Part shown: in pieces, positions 27,459 to 40,220 of the stretch
How positions within the stretch are numbered: position 1 is the first letter of the stretch
How the letters are laid out: the number at the start of each line of letters is the position of its first letter
From: Ramlibacter tataouinensis
Lineage (GTDB): Bacteria > Pseudomonadota > Gammaproteobacteria > Burkholderiales > Burkholderiaceae_C
Assembly (NCBI RefSeq): GCF_027941915.1
Contig: NZ_CP116009.1
Span: 62,001-126,000, forward strand
DNA length: 64,000 bases
Direction: 5' to 3'
Made by a program: the position numbers and the translations under genes
The notes under the pieces: generated by a model
The model's input: only the letters and a program-made list of their open reading frames with translations
Databases searched by the model: none
What the model was told of the DNA's origin: nothing

Positions 27459-29465
27459 TCAGGCCGGCAGCGGCCGGCCGGGCAGCTCGGGCGCCGGCGG
27501 CAGGCCGGTTGCCTGCAGGATCTCCCGCTCGCCGACCGTCTCGCGCTCCAGCAGGGCCTTGACCAGCGCATCGAGCGCCGGCCGGTGCTCGCGCAGCAGG
27601 CGCTTGGCCTGCTCGTGGCACTCGTTGATGATGCGGCTGACCTCGGCATCGACCAGCCGCGCCGTGTCCTCGCTGAACGGCTTGTCGCCGCCAACAAACC
27701 CGGCCGGGCCGCCCAGGTAGGGGTTCTGCCGCGGTGCCAGCTGCACCATGCCGATGGCATCGCTCATGCCCCAGCGCGTGACCATGCCGCGCGCCAGCTG
27801 CGTGGCCTGCTCGATGTCGTTCTCGGCGCCGGTGGTGCGGGTGCCATAGACCACCTCCTCGGCCGCCCGCCCGCCCAGCATGCCGACGATGCGGGCGCGC
27901 AGGTAGGCCTCGGGGTAGTTGTAGCGGTCGGTGGCGGGCCGCTGGTAGGTCACGCCCAGGGACTGCCCGCGCGGCACGATGCTGACCCGGTGCACCGGGT
28001 CGGCACCCGGCATCACCAGCCCCAGGATGGCATGGCCGCTCTCGTGGTACGCGATGCGCTCGCGGTCCTCGGGGCCGAGCAGCAGCGGCCGCTCGGGCCC
28101 CAGCACGATCTTCTCCAGCGCATCGAGGAAGTCCTTGTGGCGCACCTCGAGCTCGTCGCGCCGGGCCGCCAGCAGCGCCGCCTCGTTGACCAGGTTCTTC
28201 AGGTCGGCGCCGGAAAAGCCCGGCGTCGCCGAGGCCAGGTCGGCCAGGTGCGCGTCGGCGGCCAGCGGCACCTTGCGCGTGTGCACCTTCAGGATCGCCT
28301 CGCGGCCGACCTTGTCCGGCAGGTTGACCACCACCCGGCGGTCGAAGCGCCCGGGCCGCAGCAGGGCGCGGTCCAGCACGTCCGGCTGGTTGGTGGCGGC
28401 CAGCACGATGATGCCCTCGCGGCCAGTGAAGCCGTCCATCTCGGTCAGGATCTGCTGCAGCGTCTGTTCCTGCTCGCTGGCGCCGCCGATCGCCATCGGG
28501 CCGCGGGCGTGGCCGATGGCGTCGATCTCGTCGATGAAGATGATGGCCGGCGCGTGCTCGCGCGCCTGCTTGAACAGGTCGCGCACGCGGGCGGCGCCGA
28601 CGCCGACGATCATCTCCACGAACTCGGCCGCGCTCATCGAGAAGAACGGCACGCCGGCCTCGCCCGCCACCGCCTTGGCCAGCAGCGTCTTGCCGGTGCC
28701 CGGCGAGCCGACCAGCAGCACGCCCTTGGGCGCGCTGCCGCCCAGCCGCGTGTACTTGTCGGGCGACCTGAGGAAGTCGACCACCTCGACCAGCTCGTTC
28801 TCGGCCTCGTCGATGCCGGCGACGTCGTCGAAGGTCACCCGCTGAGCGCCTTCCACGTCGTAGCGGCGCGCCTTGCTGCGGCCGATGCCCATCAGGCCGC
28901 CCATGCCCATGCCGCCGCCCTGCGCGGCGCGGCGGTACAGCCAGACGTAGAAGGCGATGATCAGGATCGCCGGCCCGAACCCGAACAGCAGCGTGGCCCA
29001 GCCGCTGCCCTCGCGGATCGGCACCGCGCTGATCTCGACGCCGTGCTCGATCAGGTACTGCTCGAGGCCGGGATCGACGAAGGCCGGCAGCTCGGTGGTG
29101 AAAACCGCCGACGTCTGCGGCTGGACCTGCTGCCAGCGCCGCGGGGCAGGCGGCTTGTTCTCCTGCCCGCTGGCCACCTCGGCGGGCGTGGGCCAGGTCA
29201 CCGGCGCGGCGAAGCGGCCCTCGATGCTGGTGCCGCGGCTGTAGATCACCTCCACGTTGCGCTTGCCGGCCTCGGCCTTGAACACCGTGTAGGGCACCGA
29301 CACCGGCTCGCCGGCCCCCGGGAACAACAGCCGCACCAGCAGGTAGTTGCCCAGCACGATGGCGATGAACACCAGCCAGGCGTTGCGCGGAGGCACGCGC
29401 GGCGGCATTCCGGGACTGCCGGGCGCCGGACGGCTTGGCGGCGACGCAGGGGACCGGCCGTTCAT
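27459..29465 (-). CDS. ftsH: ATP-dependent zinc metalloprotease FtsH (divergent paralogue)
   Basis: Membrane AAA+ protease of 668 residues that degrades membrane and soluble substrates. A Pro-rich N-terminal tail (about 30 residues) precedes the first membrane helix ([20 protein letters not shown]); the periplasmic segment is followed by a second helix. Walker A GSPGTGKT lies near residue 250, Walker B is [11 protein letters not shown], and the zinc site HESGH is near residue 474. The gene is paired with the PLD-VTT gene rather than with ftsJ/folP, the usual neighbours of the housekeeping ftsH. It is therefore probably a second, specialised copy. Confidence 0.92.
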   Translation of the reverse strand: MNGRSPASPPSRPAPGSPGMPPRVPPRNAWLVFIAIVLGNYLLVRLLFPGAGEPVSVPYTVFKAEAGKRNVEVIYSRGTSIEGRFAAPVTWPTPAEVASGQENKPPAPRRWQQVQPQTSAVFTTELPAFVDPGLEQYLIEHGVEISAVPIREGSGWATLLFGFGPAILIIAFYVWLYRRAAQGGGMGMGGLMGIGRSKARRYDVEGAQRVTFDDVAGIDEAENELVEVVDFLRSPDKYTRLGGSAPKGVLLVGSPGTGKTLLAKAVAGEAGVPFFSMSAAEFVEMIVGVGAARVRDLFKQAREHAPAIIFIDEIDAIGHARGPMAIGGASEQEQTLQQILTEMDGFTGREGIIVLAATNQPDVLDRALLRPGRFDRRVVVNLPDKVGREAILKVHTRKVPLAADAHLADLASATPGFSGADLKNLVNEAALLAARRDELEVRHKDFLDALEKIVLGPERPLLLGPEDRERIAYHESGHAILGLVMPGADPVHRVSIVPRGQSLGVTYQRPATDRYNYPEAYLRARIVGMLGGRAAEEVVYGTRTTGAENDIEQATQLARGMVTRWGMSDAIGMVQLAPRQNPYLGGPAGFVGGDKPFSEDTARLVDAEVSRIINECHEQAKRLLREHRPALDALVKALLERETVGEREILQATGLPPAPELPGRPLPA

Positions 29466-29802
29466 GCCGCCCCGGCTGCGCCGGCCGCCCGCAGGACTCG
29501 CCGGAGTGCGGCACCCCGGGGCCGAGAGGGATGGGGAAACGGCTGCATGGCGTGGGCGGCGACTCGGGCCACTCTATCAAAGGGGGCTGTTTTCCGGTGG
29601 CGGCACCTGCTTGCTGCTGGTTCCGCCCCCCGGAGCGGAATCCCTGCGATTGAAACAACTCCAGACGGGTATTCACGCCTCGTAACCAACGAAGCCGTGC
29701 GACTGTCGCGTTTAGCGGAACAAGAGCGGGTTCCACACTTGTGTTGAACGCCGAAGCCGCCTACCTTCGCTGCTTCAGGGACAGCAGTACAGAAGAACGA
29801 CC
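29466..29802. other. 337-base divergent intergenic region
   Basis: Lies between the divergent ftsH paralogue and the small gene at 29803. It holds a candidate promoter for the small gene (29739-29767), which overlaps an imperfect 20-base palindrome at 29730-29749 (GTTCCACACT/TGTGTTGAAC, 8 of 10 positions paired). I find no convincing promoter for ftsH and no further coding sequence. Confidence 0.4.
29739..29767 (+). promoter_or_regulatory. Putative promoter of the small gene at 29803
   Basis: TTGTGT (29739-29744), a 17-base spacer and TACCTT (29762-29767). It would start transcription near 29774, leaving a leader of about 29 bases. The -35 element lies inside an imperfect palindrome that could be an operator. 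Confidence 0.35.
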
Positions 29803-30147
29803 ATGCGCTGGTTCAAGTCCAACCTCCGCAACAGCATTTATGGACTGCTCGGGCACTCGCAGCCGCCGAGCCAGTCGACCCTCGACAACCGCCTCGAGGA
29901 GATCCGTGAAGCCATGCTCGACCTGGTCGGCGAGACCGCGTCGCAGGACTTCCCGCAACTCACGCGCCGCATCCGCTATGCCGGTGAAATCCAGGGCCTG
30001 TGGTACCTGCGCGGCGAACTGATGGCGGCGCTGGCGGCACGCCACGGCGAAACCATCGCCCGCGAGCAGATCGGCGGCATCACCACCCTCTTCAAGGGCG
30101 TGCTGCCGCCGGGACTGGCGGCGCGTCCGCGTCCGCTGCTGGGGTAG
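29803..30147 (+). CDS. Conserved-looking hypothetical protein, 114 residues
   Basis: I do not recognise this family. The product starts MRWFKSNLRNSIYGLLG and is mainly helical and amphipathic, with a central LTRRIRYAGEIQGLWYLRGELMAALA and no signal peptide or membrane span. Codon use is ordinary for the window, a plausible promoter lies upstream, and a hairpin follows downstream, so it is probably a real gene. It is divergent from the ftsH paralogue and convergent with the LD-carboxypeptidase. Confidence 0.6.
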   Translation: MRWFKSNLRNSIYGLLGHSQPPSQSTLDNRLEEIREAMLDLVGETASQDFPQLTRRIRYAGEIQGLWYLRGELMAALAARHGETIAREQIGGITTLFKGVLPPGLAARPRPLLG

Positions 30148-30234
30148 CGCGCCCTCCTCCGCCGCCGCCTTCGCGGGGGCAGGCTCCGAACGCGACGACC
30201 GCGCTATCGCGCTCGGGCGCGCGCGTCGCGCTGG

Positions 30235-30254
30235 GTTCCCGCCGTCGCGGGAAC
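30235..30254. repeat. REP-like palindrome between convergent genes
   Basis: Perfect 8-base stem GTTCCCGC / GCGGGAAC with a CGTC loop. It is the same kind of hairpin as those at 3301, 43199, 51747 and 58661, and lies between two convergent genes. Confidence 0.6.
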
Positions 30255-30262
30255 GACGGACA

Positions 30263-33191
<2,929 letters not shown>

Positions 33192-33232
33192 GGGCTTCCT
33201 CCAGCGCCGACTTTACCCCCGGGCCACACGCC

Positions 33233-34846
33233 CTACTCCCACTCGATCGTCGCCGGCGGCTTGCTGGAGACGTCGTAGGTGACGCGGTTGATGCCGCGCA
33301 CCTCGTTGATGATGCGGCTGGACACCTTCTTGAGCAGTGCGTGCGGCAGCTCGGCCCAGTCGGCCGTCATGAAGTCGCTGGTCTGCACCGCGCGCAGCGC
33401 CACCACGTACTCGTAGGTGCGGTAGTCGCCCATCACGCCCACGCTCTTGACCGGCAGGAACACGGTGAAGGCCTGGCTGGTCAGGTCGTACCAGCTCTTG
33501 CCGGTCTGCTCGTCGCGCGTGTTGCGCAACTCCTCGATGAAGATGGCATCGGCCCGGCGCAGCAGGTCGGCGTAGTCCTTCTTCACCTCGCCCAGGATGC
33601 GCACCCCCAGACCCGGCCCGGGGAACGGATGGCGGTACACCATCTCGGGCGGCAGGCCCAGCGCCACGCCCAGCTCGCGCACTTCGTCCTTGAACAGGTC
33701 GCGCAGCGGCTCCAGCAGCTTCAGGCCGAGCTGCTCCGGCAGCCCGCCCACGTTGTGGTGGCTCTTGATCGTGACCGCCTTCTTGCTCTTGGCGCCGCCG
33801 GACTCGATCACGTCCGGGTAGATCGTGCCCTGCGCCAGCCAGGCGACGTGGCGGGCGTCGGCCTGCTTGATCTTCTCGGCCTCGGCCTTGAACACGTCGA
33901 CGAACAGGCCGCCGATGATCTTGCGCTTGGCCTCGGGTTCGCTCACCCCGGCCAGCTGGCCCAGGAACAGCTCGCCGGCATCGACCCGCACCACCTTGGC
34001 GTGCAGCTTGCCGGCGAACATGTCCATCACCATGTCGCCCTCGTTCAGGCGCAGCAGGCCGTGGTCGACGAACACGCAGGTGAGCTGGTCGCCGATGGCG
34101 CGGTGGATCAGCGCGGCCGCCACCGAGGAATCGACGCCGCCCGACAGGCCCAGGATCACCTCCTCGTCGCCGACCTGGCGGCGGATCTGCTCCACCGCTT
34201 CGGCGATGTGGTCGCGCATCACCCAGTCGGGCCTGGCGCCGCAGATGCCCAGCACGAAGCGCTCGAGGATGGCGCGGCCCTGCACCGTGTGCGTGACCTC
34301 GGGGTGGAACTGCACGGCGTAGAACCGGCGCGCCTCGTCGGCCATGCCGGCGATCGGGCAGCTGTCGGTGGAGGCCATCAGCTTGAAGCCGGGCGGCATC
34401 TCGGCCACCTTGTCGCCGTGCGACATCCAGACGTTGAGCATGCCGTGGCCTTCGGGCGTGCTGAAGTCGGCGATGCCCTTCAGCAGCTCGGTGTGGCCAC
34501 GGGCGCGCACCGCGGCCGGGCCGAACTCGCGCTTGTGGCCGCCCTCGACCTTGCCGCCCAGCTGGTGCGCCATGGTCTGCATGCCGTAGCAGATGCCCAG
34601 CACCGGCACGCCCAGCTCGAACACCGCCTGCGGCGCCTTGTCGGTGCTTTCCTCGTACACGCTGGCGTGGCTGCCCGAGAGGATCACGCCCTTCAGGCGG
34701 CCGTCGGCCGCGTACCGGCGCACCCAGTTGTCGCTGACGTCGCAGGGGTGCACTTCGCTGAACACGTGCGCCTCGCGCACGCGCCGGGCGATCAGCTGCG
34801 TGACCTGGGAGCCGAAATCCAGGATCAGAATCTTGTCGTGTTGCAT
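33233..34846 (-). CDS. guaA: GMP synthase (glutamine-hydrolysing)
   Basis: Converts XMP to GMP in the last step of guanine nucleotide synthesis. The 537-residue protein has an N-terminal class I amidotransferase with nucleophile Cys86 in GICYGMQ, an ATP pyrophosphatase P-loop [13 protein letters not shown] and the C-terminal dimerisation domain ending KPPATIEWE. It is preceded by GGAG about 8 bases from the ATG. Unusually, it does not follow guaB directly: a toxin-antitoxin pair ends only 37 bases upstream on the same strand, and guaB has its own terminator. guaA may therefore depend on the toxin-antitoxin promoter or on read-through. Confidence 0.96.
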   Translation of the reverse strand: MQHDKILILDFGSQVTQLIARRVREAHVFSEVHPCDVSDNWVRRYAADGRLKGVILSGSHASVYEESTDKAPQAVFELGVPVLGICYGMQTMAHQLGGKVEGGHKREFGPAAVRARGHTELLKGIADFSTPEGHGMLNVWMSHGDKVAEMPPGFKLMASTDSCPIAGMADEARRFYAVQFHPEVTHTVQGRAILERFVLGICGARPDWVMRDHIAEAVEQIRRQVGDEEVILGLSGGVDSSVAAALIHRAIGDQLTCVFVDHGLLRLNEGDMVMDMFAGKLHAKVVRVDAGELFLGQLAGVSEPEAKRKIIGGLFVDVFKAEAEKIKQADARHVAWLAQGTIYPDVIESGGAKSKKAVTIKSHHNVGGLPEQLGLKLLEPLRDLFKDEVRELGVALGLPPEMVYRHPFPGPGLGVRILGEVKKDYADLLRRADAIFIEELRNTRDEQTGKSWYDLTSQAFTVFLPVKSVGVMGDYRTYEYVVALRAVQTSDFMTADWAELPHALLKKVSSRIINEVRGINRVTYDVSSKPPATIEWE

Positions 34847-34883
34847 ATCAGTTCTCCGCTGCGCGCCGCTTCGGGGTGGTCTT

Positions 34884-35300
34884 TCAATTCAAATCGGTGA
34901 TGACGGGGTGGTCCAGCTTCAGGCACGCTTGCCACAGCGCCCGGTCCATCGTGACCAGCGGGGCTCGCAAGTCCACGGCGACTTTCAGGTACGCCGCGTC
35001 GTAAGTCGTGAGCCCGAGAGCCTGGGACCAGTCCCAGAACTCGAGCGGCGAGATCCGCACGGGCGAAAGCGCCACCGGCAGGCGGCTGAGCAACCGGAGT
35101 ACGTGCTGGTGCACGGAGGGCGTGAACCGGCCTCGCGCCAGCGCCTTGCCTGCTGCATGCAGCGCCTCGATGGGAAAGATGGCGGCGCTGGTCGCGCTCT
35201 CCTCTTCCGCCATCACCCGGATCAGCGCCTGCGACACCCTGTCGCCCTGCTCGTCGGGAAAGGCCCAGCTCGCGAAGGCCGACGCGTCAACGACCAGCAT
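34884..35300 (-). CDS. PIN domain toxin, VapC-like
   Basis: A 138-residue PIN-domain ribonuclease. The acidic metal-binding residues are present: Asp5 (LVVDASAF), Glu45 (FPIEALHA), Asp in TTYDAAYL and Asp in VTMDRAL. VapC toxins cut specific RNAs, often tRNA or rRNA; the target here is unknown. It overlaps the antitoxin gene by 14 bases and is transcribed after it, the usual order. Its stop is 37 bases from the guaA start. Confidence 0.9.
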   Translation of the reverse strand: MLVVDASAFASWAFPDEQGDRVSQALIRVMAEEESATSAAIFPIEALHAAGKALARGRFTPSVHQHVLRLLSRLPVALSPVRISPLEFWDWSQALGLTTYDAAYLKVAVDLRAPLVTMDRALWQACLKLDHPVITDLN

Positions 35301-35598
35301 CGGGAGTCTTGGGTTCGTTCACCCAGGCGGCGCCTCGGGCGTCGCGTTCGCGCTTGTGCTCCTCCCACAGTTCGTCGAAGCCGGGGCGGGCGGCGCCGAC
35401 CTTGGCGCGCAGCGCGTCCAGCTCGGCCCGGATGGCTTGCCGGCGCGCCTCGACGCTGGGCTGCTCCGTCTCCGGCTCCCGAATCAGCCGGATCACCCGC
35501 TTGCCATGGCGGGTGAGTACCACCTCCTCGCCCTGTTCCACGGCGCGGATGAGTTCGGAAAGCTGGCTCTTGGCCTGATGGATGGGGACCGTCTGCAC
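35287..35598 (-). CDS. Antitoxin, Phd/YefM family
   Basis: A 103-residue antitoxin. The N-terminal half (HQAKSQLSELIRAVEQGEEVVLTRHGKRVIRLI) is the Phd/YefM DNA-binding fold; the C-terminal half is charged and helical and should wrap the PIN toxin. The start is a GTG at 35598, with AAGGG about 9 bases upstream. A typical unit of this kind represses its own promoter. An imperfect palindrome upstream (35600-35630) may be the operator. Confidence 0.88.
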   Translation of the reverse strand: MQTVPIHQAKSQLSELIRAVEQGEEVVLTRHGKRVIRLIREPETEQPSVEARRQAIRAELDALRAKVGAARPGFDELWEEHKRERDARGAAWVNEPKTPDAGR

Positions 35599-35599
35599 A

Positions 35600-35635
35600 A
35601 TTTCTGGCCCTTATCTGAGAAAATCAGCCCAGATT
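35600..35635 (-). promoter_or_regulatory. Putative autoregulated promoter/operator of the toxin-antitoxin pair
   Basis: On the minus strand TACAAT, a near-consensus -10, lies just upstream of nested inverted sequences: an outer TCTGG/CCAGA and an inner CTGA/TCAG around TTTTC. No good -35 is visible. Such a palindrome next to the start is typical of antitoxin binding sites. Confidence 0.4.
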
Positions 35636-35648
35636 GTACGCCGCAGCC

Positions 35649-35678
35649 AAAAAAATGGCCAGAAGATTCTGGCCATTT
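35649..35678 (-). terminator. Rho-independent terminator of guaB
   Basis: On the minus strand a 12-base stem AAATGGCCAGAA / TTCTGGCCATTT, with a very short loop, runs into seven T residues (35649-35655). It lies about 33 bases after the guaB stop and separates guaB from the toxin-antitoxin pair and guaA. Confidence 0.8.
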
Positions 35679-35710
35679 CGCGGGGCGATGGTCGCGCTGG
35701 AATCGCGCGT

Positions 35711-37222
<1,512 letters not shown>

Positions 37223-37290
37223 TTACCCCAGTGCTACGTCGCCCGCGTCGCGCGCACGTGACGTGCCGCGCGCAGGCAGGCCGCATCGCC

Positions 37291-37319
37291 TTGGGACGGC
37301 CGCGCTGCGCCGCTACACT
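37291..37319 (+). promoter_or_regulatory. Sigma70-type promoter of the DUF4124 gene
   Basis: TTGGGA (37291-37296), a 17-base spacer and TACACT (37314-37319). The predicted start of transcription falls at or one base before the ATG at 37327, implying a leaderless or nearly leaderless message. Confidence 0.55.
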
Positions 37320-37326
37320 GCCCGGC

Positions 37327-37842
37327 ATGACCGCCCTTCGTGCCCTCGCCCTCGCCTGCATCTGCATCGTGCCCCTGGCTGCATCGGCGCAATGGCAATG
37401 GGTGGACAAGGACGGCCGGCGCGTGTTCAGCGACAAGGCGCCGCCGCCCGAGGTGCCGGAAAAGAGCATCCTGCGCCGCCCCGGCGTGAAGGCGACGGCG
37501 CCCGCGCCCGCCGAGGAGCCCGCCGCGGCAGCCTCCGCGCCGGCCAAGGCGGTGGCGGCGAACCAGCCCCGGGTCAGCGGCAAGGACAAGGCGCTGGAGG
37601 ACAAGAAGAAGCAGGCCGAAGCCGCCGAAGCCGAGAAGAAGAAGGCGCAGCAAGCCGAAGTCGCCAAGGCGCGCGAGGACAACTGTGCCCGCGCCAGGCA
37701 GGGCAAGGCGACCTTCGACTCCGGCATGCGCATCGCGCGCGTCAATGCCAAGGGCGAGCGCGAGATCCTGGACGACAACCAGCGCGCCGCCGAGGTCAAG
37801 CGCCTGGAGGAAGTGATTGCACGGGACTGCAAGACGGGCTGA
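37327..37842 (+). CDS. DUF4124 domain secreted protein
   Basis: A 171-residue exported protein. A signal peptide (ALRALALACICIVPLAASAQ) precedes the DUF4124 motif QWQWVDKDGRRVFSDKAPP, which is typical of many small periplasmic proteins of Burkholderiales. A long Lys/Ala/Glu-rich coiled coil follows (residues about 85-125), then a C-terminal DUF4124-associated tail with a conserved NCARARQGKATFDSGMRIARVNAKGEREILDD. The function is unknown. It starts right after a promoter and converges on rnfH with an 11-base gap. Confidence 0.85.
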   Translation: MTALRALALACICIVPLAASAQWQWVDKDGRRVFSDKAPPPEVPEKSILRRPGVKATAPAPAEEPAAAASAPAKAVAANQPRVSGKDKALEDKKKQAEAAEAEKKKAQQAEVAKAREDNCARARQGKATFDSGMRIARVNAKGEREILDDNQRAAEVKRLEEVIARDCKTG

Positions 37843-37853
37843 GGCCCGTCGCT

Positions 37854-38180
37854 TCAGTAGCCCGCCTTGGACCCCGGACGCCGGTTGGCGAAGAGCCCCG
37901 CGCCCCGGCTGCCCTGCCGCTGGAACCGTTCGCGCCGAGCCAGCTTGGGATCCACCCGCAGCGGGCGAGCGACCTCCACCCGGTCGCGGTCGCGCAACGG
38001 CTGGTCGGCCCCGGCCTTGCGCCCCCACACCCCCACCGCCTCGCCCTCGCCGGGCGCCAAGCCGCATGCACGCAGCGCGTCGGCCACGGTTGCGCCCGCG
38101 GGCAATCGGAGCGCCTGTTCGCGCACCTCGCGCGGCCCGGGCGAGTGCAGCACGGTCACGCGCAGCGCGGCGTCAGCCAT
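37854..38180 (-). CDS. rnfH: RnfH family protein
   Basis: A 108-residue ubiquitin-like beta-grasp protein of the RnfH (UPF0125) family, of unknown precise function. Family residues include RVTVLHSPGPREVREQALRLPAGATVADALRA and VGVWGRKAGADQPLRDRDRVEVARPLRVDPKLARRERF. It is the second gene of the ratA-rnfH pair and overlaps ratA by 8 bases. The ATG at 38180 is chosen because it begins the fold; an upstream start would overlap ratA more deeply. Confidence 0.9.
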   Translation of the reverse strand: MADAALRVTVLHSPGPREVREQALRLPAGATVADALRACGLAPGEGEAVGVWGRKAGADQPLRDRDRVEVARPLRVDPKLARRERFQRQGSRGAGLFANRRPGSKAGY

Positions 38181-38613
38181 AGACGTGCTCGGCGCGCTTG
38201 ACGAAGGCATCGACCAGGCTGCCGGCGATGCGGTCGAACACCGGCCCCACCACCGCGGCGAGCGTGCCGCTCTGGAAGCCGTAGTTCAGGTCCAGTTCCA
38301 CCTTGCAGGCGCGGGTGCCGTCGTTGCCGACCGGATGGAAGTTCCAGCGGCCGTCCAGGTTGGAGAACGGCCCGTCCACCAGCTTCATGCCGACGTGGCG
38401 GCCCGGCACGTGGGCGTTGCGGGTGGTGAAACTCTGGCGGATGCCGGCGAAGGCGATGCCGATCTCGGCCTTCATGCCGTGCGGGTCCTCCTCCAGCACC
38501 TGCGCATGGTCGCACCAGGGCAGGAATTTCGGGTACTGCTCGACGTCGGTGACCAACGTGAACATCTCTTCCGCGCTATACCAGATGAGCACGGAGCGGT
38601 GAACGGATTTCAT
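38173..38613 (-). CDS. ratA: RatA / COQ10-type START domain protein
   Basis: A 146-residue START/SRPBCC-fold protein. In E. coli RatA was described as a toxin that blocks 70S ribosome association, whereas the COQ10 homologue in mitochondria binds ubiquinone; which role applies here is open. Key segments are VHRSVLIWYSAEEMFTLVTDVEQYPKFLPWC and the C-terminal helix GPVFDRIAGSLVDAFVKRAEHVYG. It is divergent from smpB with a 60-base spacer and overlaps rnfH, the conserved order smpB - ratA - rnfH. Confidence 0.92.
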   Translation of the reverse strand: MKSVHRSVLIWYSAEEMFTLVTDVEQYPKFLPWCDHAQVLEEDPHGMKAEIGIAFAGIRQSFTTRNAHVPGRHVGMKLVDGPFSNLDGRWNFHPVGNDGTRACKVELDLNYGFQSGTLAAVVGPVFDRIAGSLVDAFVKRAEHVYG

Positions 38614-38673
38614 ACGAGAATGCAGGGCCTCGCGGGATTGTAGATACGCCCTGCGGTCCCCACCTGTCAGCCC

Positions 38674-39147
38674 ATGGCCCACAAGCAAGACGGCAGCGCG
38701 CGCATCGCCGAGAACAAGAAAGCCGCATTCAACTACTTCTTCGAAGAACGCTTCGAGGCCGGCATGGTGCTGGAAGGCTGGGAGGTCAAGGCACTGCGCG
38801 AGGGCAAGGTCCAGCTCACCGACGGCTACGTGGTGATCCGCAACGGCGAGCTGTATCTCATCGGCTGCCTGATCAACCCGCTGCGCACCGCCTCGACCCA
38901 CGTCAACGCCGAGGCGGCGCGCACCCGCAAGCTGCTGATGCACAAGGACCAGATCCGCCGGCTGATTGGCAAGGTGGAGCAAAAAGGCTACACCCTGGTG
39001 CCGATCAACCTGCACTGGAAGGGCGGCCGCGTCAAATGCGAGGTGGCGCTGGCCAAGGGCAAGGGCGAGCACGACAAGCGCGAGACCATCCGCGAGCGCG
39101 AAGGCAAGCGCGAGATCGAGCGCGTCATGAAGAGCCGCCACCGCTAG
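38674..39147 (+). CDS. smpB: SsrA-binding protein SmpB
   Basis: Binds tmRNA and brings it to stalled ribosomes for trans-translation. The 157-residue protein has the OB-fold core ([36 protein letters not shown]), the GCLINPL strand and a basic C-terminal tail ([23 protein letters not shown]) that occupies the empty mRNA channel. The ssrA gene itself is not in the window. It is divergent from ratA. Confidence 0.97.
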   Translation: MAHKQDGSARIAENKKAAFNYFFEERFEAGMVLEGWEVKALREGKVQLTDGYVVIRNGELYLIGCLINPLRTASTHVNAEAARTRKLLMHKDQIRRLIGKVEQKGYTLVPINLHWKGGRVKCEVALAKGKGEHDKRETIREREGKREIERVMKSRHR

Positions 39148-39171
39148 GCTGGCGCGCCTCCGACCGGCGTC

Positions 39172-39198
39172 GGGAATAAATCCACCGCCGGCATCGTT
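39172..39198 (+). promoter_or_regulatory. Putative ECF sigma-dependent promoter
   Basis: GGGAATAAA (39172-39180) and CGTT (39195-39198) are spaced as in known ECF-type promoters of the GGAATAAA/CGTT kind. It lies before the lipoprotein gene that heads the ECF sigma/anti-sigma unit, which would make the unit self-activating. Confidence 0.45.
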
Positions 39199-39232
39199 CA
39201 TCGCGGCAGATTCACCTTTTCAGGAGAGCCCC

Positions 39233-39625
39233 ATGAACCTGTCCCGCCCGCACCTCACCCTGGCCACCCTGGCACTGGCCGCCGGCCTGGGCGCCTGTTC
39301 CTCGATGGCCGCCGATCCGGCTCCGGCCCGCGTCGCCGATGGCGCGCTGGTGGGGCCGAACGGCATGACCCTGTACACCTTCGACCGCGACACGGCCGGC
39401 AGCGGCAAGTCGGCCTGCAACGGCCCGTGCGCCACCAACTGGCCGCCGCTGATGGCCCAGGCCGGTGCGATGAACGCCGGCAACTGGACCGTCGTCACCC
39501 GCGACGACGGCAGCAAGCAGTGGGCCTACAAGGGCAAGCCGGTCTACTACTGGACCAAGGACACCAAGGCCGGCGACCGCACCGGCGAGGGCTTCAACAA
39601 CGTCTGGCACGTTGCCCGGCCCTGA
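39233..39625 (+). CDS. Small secreted lipoprotein of the COG4315 type
   Basis: A 130-residue predicted lipoprotein with a signal peptide ending in the lipobox LGACSS (lipid on Cys22 or so). The mature part carries the secreted-repeat core GPNGMTLYTFDRDTAGSGKSACNGPCATNWPPL and KQWAYKGKPVYYWTKDTKAGDRTGEG, known from COG4315 proteins of unknown function. Two Cys residues in SACNGPC could form a disulphide. A good AGGAG lies 7 bases upstream. It precedes an ECF sigma factor and its anti-sigma factor and is probably their target. Confidence 0.85.
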   Translation: MNLSRPHLTLATLALAAGLGACSSMAADPAPARVADGALVGPNGMTLYTFDRDTAGSGKSACNGPCATNWPPLMAQAGAMNAGNWTVVTRDDGSKQWAYKGKPVYYWTKDTKAGDRTGEGFNNVWHVARP

Positions 39626-39701
39626 CGATGGGCGCGGTCCTGCCGACGCCGCCGCAAGCCGGGGTTTCCCGGCCCGCGCCGTTGCGCTAGCCTCGCGCTC
39701 C

Positions 39702-40220
39702 ATGCAGGCCGGCGAGCTCGAGGCGCAGATCCCGCAGCTGCGGCGCTACGCGCGCGCGCTGACCGGTGACGCCTGGGCCGCCGACGACCTGGTGCAGGAC
39801 ACGCTGGAGCGCGCCTGCGACCGCTGGCAGCTCTGGAAGGCCGGCAGCGACCTGCGCGCCTGGCTGTTCACGCTGATGCACAACCTGTTCATCGACGGAG
39901 CCCGGCGGGCGCTGCGGCAGGCCGGCCAGCGGGTGGACATCGACGACGTGGCGCCCGAGCTGGCGGTGCCGGCCGCCGCCACCGACCAGGTGCTGGACCT
40001 GCAGCGCTGCCTGCTGCGGCTGCCGGAGGAACAAAGGGAGGTGCTGCTGCTGGTCGCCCTGCAGGACCTCAGTTACGAAGAGGTGGCGCGCGTCACCGGC
40101 ACGCCGATCGGCACCGTGATGTCGCGCCTGTCGCGTGCGCGCAGCCGGCTGCGCGAGTTGATGGAAGGCGCCGCCGCACCGGCCTCGCCCGCCGTGCTGC
40201 CATTCAAGCGCCCGAAATGA
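39702..40220 (+). CDS. RNA polymerase ECF sigma factor
   Basis: A 172-residue sigma70-like factor with only regions 2 (IPQLRRYARALTGDAWAADDLVQDTLERAC) and 4 (LRLPEEQREVLLLVALQDLSYEEVARVTGTPIGTVMSRLSRARSRLRE), separated by a short linker. It directs RNA polymerase to a stress regulon. Its ATGA overlap with the downstream gene marks that gene as its anti-sigma factor. The 76-base gap after the lipoprotein suggests one operon. The inducing signal is not evident. Confidence 0.92.
   Translation: MQAGELEAQIPQLRRYARALTGDAWAADDLVQDTLERACDRWQLWKAGSDLRAWLFTLMHNLFIDGARRALRQAGQRVDIDDVAPELAVPAAATDQVLDLQRCLLRLPEEQREVLLLVALQDLSYEEVARVTGTPIGTVMSRLSRARSRLRELMEGAAAPASPAVLPFKRPK

Noticed and set aside
29645..29660. 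Possible heat-shock -35 (TTGAAAC) near ftsH
   Set aside because: It faces away from ftsH and has no CCCCAT-type -10 at the right distance, so it was not called a sigma32 promoter.
34847..34883. Purine riboswitch or dedicated promoter before guaA
   Set aside because: The 37-base gap is too short for a riboswitch, and no acceptable -35/-10 pair was found.
38173..39147. RatA treated as half of a toxin-antitoxin pair with rnfH
   Set aside because: The smpB/ratA/rnfH arrangement is conserved housekeeping context, and rnfH is not established as an antitoxin, so no toxin-antitoxin system is claimed here.
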